Assembly: GCA_009760885.1 (NCBI GenBank)
Contig: CM019701.1
Location: forward strand, 37,090,697-37,154,696
Reading direction: 5' to 3'
Length of the DNA stretch: 64,000 bases
Source: Achatina immaculata
Lineage: Eukaryota; Mollusca; Gastropoda; Stylommatophora; Achatinidae
Position numbers and translations under genes: made by a program. Below, piece by piece: positions 12,801 through 21,379 of the stretch. The notes beneath the pieces are model-generated. The model had not been told where the DNA came from. It did not search any database and saw only the letters and a list, made by a program, of their open reading frames with translations. The number at the start of each line of letters is the position of its first letter. The stretch's first letter is position 1.

Positions 12801-14270
12801 TGATACTGATGTCTGTTTTAACAATGAAATGCATTTTGTTTACAGTTTGTGTTTACTTTTATGGGACTCCCTGAAGCTTTATTTTTGAAGCTGATGACAA
12901 CACTGAAGTGAAATGAACCATGGAAATGATTCCCAAAGCACACTGTTACTATGTAAACTGCATTAAATTAAAACTAAAAAGATGAAAATAAACACTTGGA
13001 AGACAGATTATAGTTTTAATTTTCATAATGAGAAAGGAACGACTATGAAACATTATAATATGAGGGTCAATAATGAAAAGAGAGCCAGAGAAGGGCCAAG
13101 CAAGAAAAGAATAGTCATTCTGATACATGGTACAGGCAACATCCATGCTTGTGGACAGAATCCAAACACCAATACATGTTTGAGAGTATCACTGTTCTGA
13201 TCAAGCAGCATATGATGATGACGATGATGATGAAAATGCTACTGTACCAAAGCTCTAAGTATCTTTACAAACTTTTATAATCATTAAATGTAAGAACATG
13301 AGATACTGATGAAAGTGCCTTCACTCAATCTGTGCAAATATTGTTTTTGTGGTGAAATTATAAACACCAGTGACAAAAATGTGAAGCTTTAACACGGTTT
13401 TCATTGTGCTTACACATCAGGTAATATTTTTTATACAAAAATCTAATGTTACTTCTGGTATCCTTCCAATAAAATGTGACAGAAAGATGAAAATAATAAT
13501 AATAGTTACCAAAGCCATTCATCCCTTTCTCCATCACAGTGGTCTTAACACAATTTTTTAAAATCAAAACTGATTCTCATATCGTCCATTTCTTGTGTAG
13601 TCAAATGACAAATATAACTATTATACATTTAAATAAGATGTACTCACCCTGGTTATCACTTTTGTTAGAACCAAGCAATCTATTAGCTAGTCCAAACATC
13701 CATTCAATTACTTCTGACCTGTACATAGTGAAGGAATTAGTATCAGTGTACACTTGTCACCCAACTTACACACATATACACAAAAGATATATAACAATTT
13801 ATTAAACAAGAGCTTTGTATCCACACTAGGAATAAGTTTCTGCTACATATGTAAGTTAAAATACTGAACCTTCCAATCTGCTCAAATCCAGGCAAGTAGG
13901 CATTCATCATTTCCATTAGTTCCACAATGTCCAAGCCATCATCTCCCTGGCTGATCAGCTTCACCACACCAACAAGGTACGACAGGACAATGTCATCAAT
14001 GTTGCTGAAAATAAGACAGATAACACTTCTCACAACTATTTCTTGTATGAATAACTGTCATTACATGTCAATGAGAGCACAAATAAACATTTTTTGGATA
14101 ACCTGTTAAAGGAGTCCACTTGCTCAAAGGTCTGCTGTTTCTCTGCATGTCTGCTTTACAAAGCTTCTGCATCACACAAACTATAAAAATAGGGAGCTTT
14201 ACCTCACAGTTTCCTCCAGACTGTGTCTGCCCAAGAATGACAGCAGCTCTTCATGGACTTTTGCTTCCAT
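759..14270 (-). CDS. CUEDC2: CUEDC2-like gene, coding span, 3' end off window
   Basis: Eight exons join in phase: 14270-14203, 14004-13870, 13718-13648, 12404-12183, 9401-9211, 6493-6305, 2527-2454 and 819-759. They give 337 codons with no stop. The order matches vertebrate CUEDC2: a short acidic N-terminal region (exons 1-3), a variable linker (exons 4-5), a CUE domain with the MFP motif (exon 6), and the start of the conserved C-terminal region (exons 7-8). CUE domains bind ubiquitin. CUEDC2 proteins are known as ubiquitin-binding adaptors in receptor turnover and NF-kB signalling; function here is by homology only. Every junction has an AG acceptor and GT donor with matching phase. The final exon is not seen at positions 1-758 and should lie beyond the left edge. 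Introns hold LINE, SINE and DNA-transposon copies. The product will exceed the human 287 residues, mainly through the linker. Confidence 0.9.
1268..2003 (-). mobile_element. Long-TIR DNA transposon with only the transposase HTH domain
   Basis: About 85 bp at each end are imperfect inverted repeats: the left end reads GTTGCTGTGCACTACCCCAG and the right end, reversed, reads GTTGCTGTGCACTAGCCCAA, with the match continuing. A TA dinucleotide flanks each side. The interior encodes, on the minus strand (1382-1780), 132 residues with FRETGSVSDVHRSGRPSKL, a Tc1/mariner-type paired helix-turn-helix region. The DDE catalytic part is absent. This looks like an internally deleted, non-autonomous derivative of a mariner-superfamily element. 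Confidence 0.75.
1382..1780 (-). pseudogene. N-terminal (DNA-binding) part of mariner-type transposase
   Basis: An open frame of 132 residues from an ATG, ending within the element. It has two helix-turn-helix regions separated by the GRPSKLNE linker, as in IS630/Tc1/mariner transposases. No catalytic Asp/Glu residues follow. If expressed it could only bind DNA. It is intact although the element is truncated. Confidence 0.65.
2454..2527 (-). CDS. CUEDC2: CUEDC2-like exon 7
   Basis: This 74 bp exon lies between TTTTCCAG and GTGAGT. It encodes a basic stretch and then DYRLDDDSIKSCVLER, matching the human K-D-E-L-K-S-F-I-L-Q-K segment just after the CUE domain. It starts in phase 0 and ends after two bases, which fits the next exon. 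Confidence 0.85.
2970..3377 (+). mobile_element. LINE E 3' fragment, copy 1
   Basis: Bounded by a 12 bp direct repeat ATATAGCACATA (2958-2969 and 3378-3389). It ends in a (GA)n tail. It encodes the C-terminal end of a non-LTR RT protein (RRWRWLGHVLRM, then PQGNRSKGRPKETWRR). It is nearly identical to the copy at 46589-47031. Confidence 0.85.
3413..3672 (+). repeat. 43 bp minisatellite, about 6 units
   Basis: Tandem units of the type GTTACACAGAATC followed by an A-rich stretch (CAAAATAAAATGTTTT). Starts at 3501, 3544, 3587 and 3631 show a 43-44 bp period. It begins just after the LINE E target duplication. Confidence 0.85.
3879..3993 (+). repeat. 31 bp degenerate tandem repeat, about 3.5 units
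   Basis: Units contain GTTTCAAAATC preceded by GGACCCC or GAAACCCC. It has no coding meaning. Confidence 0.6.
4630..6130. other. Intronic DNA, nothing recognised
   Basis: AT-rich intron of the CUEDC2-like gene. I see no exon, RNA gene or element ends. Short open frames here have no recognisable similarity. Confidence 0.6.
6140..6216 (+). mobile_element. LINE A 3' terminus fragment
   Basis: It matches the last ~65 bases of LINE A (GGAGGCAAAGTTC, then GCAAGGGACATGCAAATGA) and ends in a short (CTGA)n tail. It lies 90 bases from CUEDC2-like exon 6. Confidence 0.7.
6305..6493 (-). CDS. CUEDC2: CUEDC2-like exon 6, CUE domain
   Basis: This 63-codon exon lies between CCATCAG and GTAAGAG. It contains ILLEMFPSACTMEARHCL and, later, NMDRAAQLIID. 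These are the MFP motif of helix 1 and the conserved helix 3 of a CUE ubiquitin-binding domain, here with a Leu-Ile pair near the end. It aligns along its length with the human CUEDC2 domain (LLEVFPTCSVEQAQ). This is the strongest single piece of evidence for the gene. Confidence 0.92.
6773..7065 (-). mobile_element. LINE A internal fragment
   Basis: On the minus strand it encodes the LINE A segment RFLRACIFPITTYACEIWTL through ISILQKLNIEEGW. Both ends are truncated. It is clearly homologous to 63000-63270. Confidence 0.8.
7437..8206 (+). mobile_element. LINE C 3' portion
   Basis: It encodes, in broken frames, the LINE C thumb and C-terminal region (SNVISTHIYACESWK). It ends with the family 3' terminus GGGTGTAAGATGTAAG. 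There are several frameshifts. Confidence 0.8.
8215..9200. other. Intronic DNA, nothing firm recognised
   Basis: Intron between CUEDC2-like exons 5 and 6. A minus-strand frame at 8509-8845 has several Cys residues but is broken by a stop and matches no family I can name. Confidence 0.5.
9211..9401 (-). CDS. CUEDC2: CUEDC2-like exon 5 (linker)
   Basis: This 191 bp exon lies between TTGCATCAG and GTTAGT. It encodes a low-complexity linker with a basic run (RQSRSKRKGRQL) followed by a Ser/Asp-rich end (SSQDSQDDSSK). Phase links exon 4 to the CUE exon. The basic run could act as a nuclear targeting signal; that is inference. Confidence 0.75.
9480..10046 (-). mobile_element. LINE G, part 1 (interrupted)
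   Basis: It encodes RT palm to thumb pieces (VLSPLLFIIYMDRIM, then FTDDQ in place of YADD; PMLCYQCQTWALTKK). It is interrupted at 10046 by the retroposon that follows. The element resumes at 10686. Confidence 0.75.
10047..10685 (+). mobile_element. Minisatellite-headed retroposon, long copy
   Basis: Inserted in LINE G with a 14 bp target duplication GACTCCTGTTCTTG (10033-10046 and 10686-10699). The first ~350 bp are about ten ~34 bp tandem units built on CATAGCTGATATGCTAGC. A unique ~270 bp body follows, ending in a (GTACAA)n tail. A second copy with about two units is at 60037-60381. The duplications and tail show retroposition. It has no coding capacity and no clear tRNA promoter. Confidence 0.85.
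10686..11330 (-). mobile_element. LINE G, part 2 (5' side of RT)
   Basis: Minus-strand continuation of LINE G upstream of the insertion. It holds degenerate RT motifs (read toward lower coordinates), with stops and frameshifts. The 5' boundary is not sharp. Confidence 0.6.
11517..11995 (-). mobile_element. LINE G 3' fragment, second copy
   Basis: Bounded by a 12 bp duplication ATGATAAGAAGT (11505-11516 and 11996-12007). It encodes IPTLCYQCQAWTLTAKDKRK and RRILGISRMDRIRN, then GRGCPCKRWTDGI. It ends (minus) in a GACAAG-type tail. It carries an internal 24 bp tandem duplication at about 11728-11781. Confidence 0.85.
12183..12404 (-). CDS. CUEDC2: CUEDC2-like exon 4 (linker)
   Basis: This 222 bp exon lies between CCATACAG and GTAAGA. 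It is open in the phase required by both neighbours. It encodes a polar, Ser/Asn/Glu-rich stretch with no domain, as expected for the variable linker of CUEDC2 proteins. The call rests on splice signals and frame rather than sequence similarity. Confidence 0.75.
12405..13647. other. Intronic DNA with simple repeats
   Basis: Holds a 14-base G run near 12700 and a (GATGAC)-type run near 13215. There is no recognisable gene or element. Confidence 0.6.
13648..13718 (-). CDS. CUEDC2: CUEDC2-like exon 3
   Basis: This 71 bp exon lies between TGTACAG and GTGAGT. It encodes SEVIEWMFGLANRLLG and a short polar tail, in the position of the human I-G-D-M-M-Q-K-L-S helix. Phases fit: it completes an AGG codon from exon 2 and leaves one G for exon 4. 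Confidence 0.85.
13870..14004 (-). CDS. CUEDC2: CUEDC2-like exon 2
   Basis: The acceptor follows ATTTTCAG and the donor is AAG|GTTCAG. It encodes NIDDIVLSYLVGVV and, later, EMMNAYLPGFEQIGR. These match the conserved D-E-V-x-x-S-Y-x-x-G-V-L and MMEAYVPGF segments of human CUEDC2. Entry and exit are both after the second base of a codon, matching exons 1 and 3. Confidence 0.9.
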
Positions 14271-14322
14271 TTTGGCATCCAATGGTATCTCACTACTGAT
14301 CTGATCATTCACAAAAACATGC
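14203..14322 (-). CDS. CUEDC2: CUEDC2-like exon 1 coding (5'UTR plus start)
   Basis: The acceptor TTGTTCAG ends at 14323 and the donor GTAAAG starts at 14202. The start is the ATG at 14270-14268, in context AAAATGG. It fits human CUEDC2, whose first residues (M-acidic-hydrophobic) align with MEAKVHEELLSFLGRHSLEE. The 52 bases before it are 5'UTR. That UTR carries an upstream ATG four codons long (ATG, two codons, TGA) right after the acceptor. An in-frame reading runs further upstream without a stop, but it crosses the acceptor. A non-coding first exon and promoter must lie at higher coordinates and were not found. Confidence 0.85.
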
Positions 14323-14484
14323 CTGAACAAAATATAAGAAAAATGCGATAATTTACTACAACATATATCAATATATGATATAATATTGGTATGGTATTCT
14401 GCACAAATTATAATTAGCATACTCTGCTACATTTACAAGGTGTGTCCAGTAAGTAATGAGACTGATTCCATAAAATTCAATTTC

Positions 14485-14980
14485 TTCAAGATATATATAT
14501 ATATATATATATATGGATGCATCTGTGTGTGTGTATGTTCCAGCATAACTATGGAACGCCTGGAGCAATTTCAACCAAACTTGGTACACAGATGACTTGC
14601 AGTCTGGAGAAAAGTACTGTGGAGGTATGACACCCCTAGCATCCCTAGGGTGGGGGTGGGAAGGGTGTGACATACTATCCACTAAATTCAAGGAGGAAAA
14701 AAGTTGTCTAAGGGAAATAATCATGAAATAGAGCGGTGCTGGTCTAAGACCAGCATTTGTAGCCTCTCATGGCAAGTCAAATAATTTTGATGGTCTCTTT
14801 TTGCTTTAATTATATTTGTTTCCTCTTCAACTTGTGTATGTTCCAGCATACCTCTGGAACGCCTGGAGCAATTTAAACCAAATTTGGTACATATATGAGT
14901 TACAATCTGGAAAAAAATACTGTGGGGGTATGACACCCCTAGTACCCCTAGGGATGGGGGTGGGAAGGGGATGACATGTA
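14485..14980 (+). repeat. Two direct copies of a ~145 bp Helitron-associated-like sequence
   Basis: The copies (about 14525-14670 and 14828-14976) share TGTATGTTCCAGCAT, GGAACGCCTGGAGCAATTT and CTAGGG with a G-rich end. A (AT)n microsatellite precedes the first. This motif type often accompanies Helitron-like elements, and a Helitron helicase remnant lies just downstream. The link is inference. Confidence 0.5.
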
Positions 14981-15221
14981 AAAATAATCAACAACAACCG
15001 ATATTAGCATCAAATCCATAGTTTTTGGGGTCACTGAGATAAGTTGTGACACTCCCGATGCTGTTTACATCCATGTTCAGCCCCCATTGGCATGGGAGGT
15101 GAGAGGGGGTGAAAATTTTGGTGGGATCTCCAATTATTTTACTATGGAACCTCAACCTGCCAAAATTTTGCAACGGCACAAGGCTGTGTGTGAAGAGGAC
15201 GCTGGGCAATGTAGTTGAAAC

Positions 15222-15756
15222 TTCTTCTTCTTCGTACACATTGTCTGTCTATATCAGCAGTCCTGTCACTGTTTTTCATAATTCATGTACCATAGAGCTT
15301 ATCTTCTTTAGTGGTTTCACTGAGCCAGTAATTATTTCTCAGTGTCTCGCAGTTGGTGCAGTTTTGGAGGATATGTTCCACAGTTTGTGGCACCTGGGGA
15401 CATGTACAAAGAGTAGTAGTACCAACCTTAAACTTTGTATACATATGACTTCAGAGCCTGCGTCCTGTTCGAAGACAGAAAATGGTGACTTGTTCCTTTC
15501 TGTTTAGCATGTGATAGTCATCATGTGGTGGTGTTTGTGGCTTCCTGTAGGTTTTTATCATGCTTTTCTTCTGATTATAGGTGACTGATATGTCCGGTTG
15601 CTCCATTTCTGTGCCCTCTTTGGCCAGACAGTCAGCTTTCTCACTGCTTGGTATCCCACAGTGGGAAGGAATCCACTGCAAGGTGACTCCATGTTGTAAG
15701 CCAATTTTTGACAAGGCATCCTTAAGATCTGGTAATTTGTTGCACTGAAGAGCTTA
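15222..15756 (-). mobile_element. LINE B 3' fragment
   Basis: Bounded by a 10 bp duplication TAGTTGAAAC (15212-15221 and 15757-15766). The minus strand encodes the end of RNase H (LQWIPSHCGIPSSEKADCLA) and the C-terminal region. It ends in a short (GAA)n tail. It is over 85% alike by eye to 29120-29640. It is inserted next to or inside a Helitron remnant. Confidence 0.88.
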
Positions 15757-15766
15757 TAGTTGAAAC

Positions 15767-16165
15767 AACTATCTTAACAGGACAAGGAGAGGGTGAAGCA
15801 GTTTTTATCCCACGGATACCACTCATTCCAACAGATCTCCCTTTAACTTTAAGAGATGGCAATTTCCAGTGAGACTTGCATTCTCGATTACAATCAACAA
15901 GTCATAGGGGCAGTCTACACATTATAGAGTGAAAGTTTTTACAACTTCACTATAATATTAATTTAACTCAAAACTTGATTATAGATAACATTTTTAGTTT
16001 CACCTCCTGGAGCAAGAATAAATAATTTCTTGGGTGAACCCACCCTTGAGCAAAGAAAACATAAGGCTGTCCATGGGAGAAACATGGTGATCTCAAATCC
16101 ACTCCACAATATTAATAATAAATTCCCAAGCAACGCCGGGTAATTAGCAAGTACTTATATATATT
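15767..16165. mobile_element. Rearranged Helitron helicase remnant
   Basis: The plus strand at ~15775-15900 resembles the Helitron helicase segment FIPRIPLIPTDLP. The minus strand at ~15960-16085 resembles the following segment (CFSHGQPY, VHPRNYLFLL), so the two adjacent helicase pieces are in opposite orientation. GCAACGCCGGGTAATTAGC at about 16132 resembles the end region of such elements. Frames are broken throughout. Confidence 0.55.
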
Positions 16166-16169
16166 TAAA

Positions 16170-17110
16170 ATTCCTTAAAATAACATCCTTAAGCATCAAT
16201 AATACACCGTTGCCAGCGGTTCTGCCATATGTCATTTAGAGTCAAAAAAGACAACGAGCACCGATTTCATCTTTGATTTTCACATTGTCTGCATCCATCA
16301 TTGTCTTGCTCTTTAGCTTTGTAAATTTTCCTTCTAAAAATGTTTTCTTGACTGCTATTGCACAACTTTTTATGTTGAAAATATTTCAGCAAGCTGGTTG
16401 GAATATATTTCAATATCTGTCTTTTTTTTTTTTTCTCAGATTTCCATTATTTTCAATTCCAATATTTCTTTATGTGTTTTTTTTTCTGATACTAAAGTAA
16501 GGCGTAATATTTTATAAATCAGAAGGAAATAAACAGTCTTTGTTAATTTATTACTCAATGTTAATGTTTTATGCACTGCAGAGTAGCACTGAATATATAA
16601 AACACTCAATAGCTCTCAAACAGTTTAATATAAAAATCAACTGTGAGTCACGGAATAAGAAAATAATATGAAAAAAATGCTGCATTGAGGCTTGATGCTA
16701 AACAAAACAAAAGCAGTATAAACATCAACAGTGTACAGATGCCAAGTTTTATAACACAGGAGGGTCATCTTCTCCAGAAATGTAAAATGTTCAAAGGGCT
16801 GGGTTGCACTGCAGAAAAAATTATAAATTTGCATAGATTTCTAATGATTTATATCCTGTTCAAATGTTACATCATTCGATTTTGAAAGTATACTGTATTT
16901 TCTGTTTATAAGGACATTACCTGATTTGTGTGTGTATGTGCGTGTGTGTGAGATGGCATTTAACTGACACTTTTAAACATTTTTTTCATGCCAAGCTTTA
17001 AAAAACAAATGAGAAATATGTATCTTGACTCTTATTTTATCATATGGTGGTGAATATTCCATGTTGTAATCATGGACAAATGTAAAGAAACAAATGAAGG
17101 TTCAAAATCA
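16170..17110. other. Intergenic AT-rich DNA, nothing recognised
   Basis: Holds a short (TG)n tract near 16930. No gene or element ends seen. Confidence 0.55.
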
Positions 17111-17119
17111 GACACTGGT

Positions 17120-17800
17120 GTCATTGCATTCAGGACAGCCCCACATATACTCCACTGCATCTATCCAAGAGTGTGCTTGCTAACAGTTCCCATCAAGTTT
17201 TGGATCTTTATTATGCGTTTTCTGCCACACAGTTCAGATTTCCTACCAGCACCCTTAATTTGTCCTAGCTCCAGTAATTGCTTCATAGTTACATTGTTCT
17301 TCCAATCTCGCTCTCGTTTTCCCGTAATCTTTCCAACATGATGTTAGCAATGTCACTCGTGTCCTTTCTCAACCTGCTATTTATTTTAGCCTGTCCAGGA
17401 AGTCTTATTTGCCACTTCAGTGCCATGTAGTCCCGCATGCCCTGGACAATAAAGCCACGTTAGGCTCTTCACAGCTGATTGGCTTAAAAGATGAACCCAT
17501 ATTTTCAATTTTTTTCTCAATCTTACGAAACATACTCTGTGAATCCGCCACAATGACATCATGAGCTACATCATGGGCAACTATCCATTCCAATGTCGTC
17601 AACACAGCCTCAATTTCCATTTGCATGCTTGATGTGATGACATCAAAGGCTCCTGAACCCTGTGCCATTACTCCTCCATTGCGGTAGACAACAAAACCTC
17701 AACCACTTCTGCTATTCATAGACACTGAGCCATCTGTATATATTACTGTGTCGGGAGACCCACAGTAATGCTGTATGAGATCTTGAACTCAAAGCTCAAC
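17120..17800 (-). mobile_element. LINE D RNase H fragment
   Basis: The minus strand encodes a degenerate RNase H (YTDGS at the start, MEIEAVLTTLEWIVAHDV, VADSQSMFRKIE) and a broken C-terminal part. It is homologous to 30005-30280. Limits are approximate. Confidence 0.65.
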
Positions 17801-18439
17801 TGTCCCCTGCGCCCTTTTGTTAGCTGAGGTTGGTCATAACCAACAAAGAAATAAATATCAGATTTTAAAATACTGCCAAAAGAAAAGCTGAAGTTATAGT
17901 GTGTGTTAATATTGTAAATGAAAAGATGGCTTCATCCACAGATCTGTCACTTTTGTATTTATTTTTCTGCAGTATAAAGGCTTATATAATCTATGCTCTG
18001 TTACAATTTCTAACCAGCTTTTTTTTCTTTTAGCAAGTGGGTAGCATTTTGTAATTCCATACCCTTATAACCATTCTGTTCTGCTGTAATACTGTACTTT
18101 GTATGACAGGATGATCATGCTATTGGTTCTGTTTTATTTATAAAATAAGATCTATATTGTTTACACAAGGTCTCATACATGTGTCTAGTTATTTTTAGGC
18201 ATAATATTGTGGTAAATGATTACCTGGCTGAATCTAAGTAGATGGTGAGGTAAGCCCAGAACCATAACTGACTCAATAAATATATAATAGAGAAACAACT
18301 TTCAGCTGCAATATGGAAGTGAAAAATGATTAATGAATCAGTGTTATGCTCATGACTTTGTAGTGGTTAAACAAGCATGCAATTTATGACAGAATGCACT
18401 GCCAAAACAATATGAGGCATTCTGTTTTAGAATCTTATA

Positions 18440-19260
18440 TCCAAGTATCTGCCAATCTGTACACCCAGCTCTCTGTCTTCCACTTGTGCATTAGCAATAT
18501 CAACTTGATCCAGTGGCTGTCAATCTGCAATGATGGCAGAGTCATTCAACCCATCAGCTCTCTCATTTCCCTGGATGTCCTCATGCCCTGGGACATATAT
18601 GAGGGTGACTTTGCGGAATGTTGATTTTTACAATGACTCAAGCCACTCTGCATACAGAACCTACCTCAGCCTTCCAGATCATACTCATTGAATCACTTAG
18701 CATGCAGACTTTGGCATAGTCTAGCCAGATTAATGTTTTTGCCACTGCTATCACTCCACTGTCATGCTGCTTGTGGTCATAGCGAAGGCACTGCTGGCCT
18801 CCTGGACTGTCCTGCCTGCTGAGCATGCTGTGAATGCCCATGCACTCTTTTGATGTTGCATAATGGACCCATCTGTGTAAATAAAAACATCTGCATCACT
18901 GGACACTAGTGATGACCTCTGCATTCACAGCAAGTGGATTCTGCTCCCTACTTCTCTTGTCCATCCTGACAATGCAAGAGAAGATGTCCTTGAACACTGG
19001 AAGCACAGGTACGCATTCCTCACCAGGGCTGATGTTAGGTTCACAGACCTGCACAACCCATCCACGATTTGCATATCTTTAGCCTGTCACCTTTTTCTTG
19101 TAGGAGTTCTTGATGCAGTGGGTGTTCCTCGTCTGTGGTTATCTTGAGGTTCCATAGCTTGATCCTGTGATTCATGGTTAGGAGATCAAGGAGATATCTC
19201 ATCGCTACACAGAAAGTGTCTCTTGTATACCCCAAGATAATGAGCATGCTTCATTTTGCA
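18440..19260 (-). mobile_element. LINE D-type fragment (RNase H)
   Basis: The minus strand encodes a degenerate RNase H (YTDGS, MTTSSMTVEIAVAKTLIWLD, LSDSMSMIWKAEV). Upstream is MRYLLDLLTMNHRIKLWNL, which precedes RNase H in such elements. Related to, but distinct from, the 17.1-17.8 kb copy. Confidence 0.6.
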
Positions 19261-19339
19261 CCTTTTTGAGTTTTTTTTATCTACATAGGGTTGACGGTGA
19301 GGATGGATAGGACATACTCAATGTATATAACAAAGGCGT

Positions 19340-20340
19340 ACTCAAGGTACATAACAAATGGAAGGGAAGACAGAAATGTGTATTCTTCTACAGAATGTGT
19401 AAATATGGGGAATGTGAACTGAACTATAAAAACTTAGATCAAAGTCTCAATTTTTTTTCTTATCCTCGGTACCAGCAAAGTTATCTTCAGTTATGTGGTG
19501 AGACAAAACTATTACAGGAATCTTCAGCTTTGTCCATTATTTCATAAAAGAACTTGCAAAATTTTGCTGAAAAAAAAAAAAAAATTCTCAGCTTTAGTCA
19601 ACACTAATAAATGAGCTTAAAAGTTGTGATAATTGCAACTCACCAGGCTGTACTGTGTGGCAACGAAATAAATAATGTAAAGAAAGCAAAAACCTATGAA
19701 TCAAAAATGTATATTAGCAAGAAGAGTCACTGGACGACTCGTCGATGTTTCTCTTTCAGGTCCTCTCAGTCCAGGTTTGAAAGGCCACTGTGCCACATGG
19801 ACCAAAAGTAATATCGGCCACTAAAGCTGCTTTAATACAGTGGCTTGAATGAAAGGATACAAAAATGTCAACCGCGAGAAAGAGATTTCCTGAAATTTAT
19901 ATATTAAAAGCAACTGTGCGTTCCAAAATATATGCATATTTATAAAAGTTTCGTCGCATTCTTTATGGCTGAACCTGTACAGTGAATCTTGGTTAAAACC
20001 TGGCTTTTAAAAAAAAAAAACTGTCGGAAATTTAACGAAACAAATAATTTATTTTCATATAATCCAAGAGAAGGAAAAAAATAATAACATGTCTGAGAGT
20101 TGATTTAAGTATAAAACGTAGCTCGGACAGTGATTTACACATGTACACAGTGTCTAAGTTGTTTATGATGAACGTAGAGGTAGCCCAGTTATATTCCACT
20201 GAGATACATTTGGACGTGATGTTGGTGTTCAGATTTTATTGCCATGTCGGCACATTAGAGGGTAACATAGCACCACATTTGGCTGATTCCAGGAAGAGTT
20301 AGGTATTTGGCTTGCTGAGGAGTCTTCAACAAAGATCGAA
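19340..20340. other. Intergenic AT-rich DNA, nothing recognised
   Basis: A poly-A run lies near 19570. No gene, RNA or element ends seen. Confidence 0.55.
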
Positions 20341-20380
20341 CCAGTGACTTTCAAAAATGGATGCTCTACTTCACTACCCA

Positions 20381-20609
20381 TTAAACGTCATGATAGAGAG
20401 AAGACCGTCATGATAGAGAGAAGACCGTCTTTGAAGGGTACACAATGGGAAAAAGAAAGAGAGGAAGACCAAGGCGAAGATGGCTGCAAGACATCGTTGA
20501 TAATCTGCAAATGGATGCATCAGCAGCAGGCCATCTTGCTCACAACCGAGAGGCCTGCATGAGTGCTGTTAGGGAGGCAAAGTTCCGCAAGGGACATGCA
20601 AATGAATGA
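20381..20609 (+). mobile_element. LINE A 3' fragment with intact target duplication
   Basis: Bounded by a 13 bp duplication ACTTCACTACCCA (20368-20380 and 20610-20622). It encodes TMGKKKRGRPRRRWLQDIV-like sequence in mixed frames and ends in AATGAATGA. The first 45 bases contain an exact tandem doubling of CGTCATGATAGAGAGAAGAC. Confidence 0.88.
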
Positions 20610-20756
20610 ACTTCACTACCCAGATGTGTTATGTTATATTATTAGATGTAGATAAGAGGTGTATGGTTCAGTTTGTTTTGTAGAACTGAACCATACACCT
20701 CTATCTACCTTTATTACTAGAACCAATTTTACCACAGTCGTTATCTGTTTTATCTG

Positions 20757-21379
20757 TTATATTATTATGTTGGTAGATGGGTAAGGTGACCATATTTTTC
20801 GGAAACCAAAGCGGGACATTCCCTCACAAATTATGTCTGATGTTTCGCCAGAGATTGACTGCATCTCTAATAACTTAATTCGACACCCAAATGACGGCGC
20901 AAAATATCTCACAAGGAGTGGGAACACCTTTATATCTTTGTCATCTGAGGCGTCTGTCATTATTGTCACAAATTTTGCGTTCTTCAATTGTTCTTGAAGT
21001 TGATCCATTACAAATAGAACAAGGACGTTAGTTATTATTGCCTCATATTTTGTGCGCCCACACATAAACTTCGGCTTAAACAAATGTTGAATCAATATGT
21101 TGGTGTAAGTCACTGAACGAAAACTGTGATTATGGCATAAGATGTGATATGCAGATGTGCCTTCTGCAACTGCTAACTTGGCTTCCATGTTCCTAAATGT
21201 TGCTGGTTGAAATAATTTGTCACGGGACGAGGGGATAGTGCTGCTGACACAGCTACCTTATGTCGATCACTCTTCATATGATTTGTGATATCCGATCTGC
21301 CACCGTGTGAAATTGAAATTTCAGATTTGCAAGTGTCACATCTAACGTGGGAGTCATTGTCGGTTCTCGCCTTCTTCAT
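20757..21379 (-). pseudogene. hAT-type transposase N-terminal pseudogene
   Basis: The upstream part (21173-21379) has CDTCKSEISISHGGRSDITN and MKSDRHK, a BED-like CxxC...HxxxH finger. The next part (20757-21188, another frame) has AYHILCHNHSFRS and FVTIMTDASD, the first catalytic Asp region typical of this hAT group. Coding stops before the rest of the catalytic core and C-terminal dimerisation region, so it is dead. Confidence 0.65.

Noticed and set aside
13743..14033. A minus-strand protein starting upstream of CUEDC2 exon 2
   Set aside because: Only 13870-14004 is exon. The rest of the frame crosses splice sites into intron.
14489..14513. (AT)n tract and similar microsatellites (16930, 58960, poly-G at 12700 and 43911)
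   Set aside because: Ordinary simple repeats. Noted only where they bound other features.
15109..15507. A 132-residue plus-strand frame
   Set aside because: Mostly antisense to the LINE B fragment. No similarity of its own.
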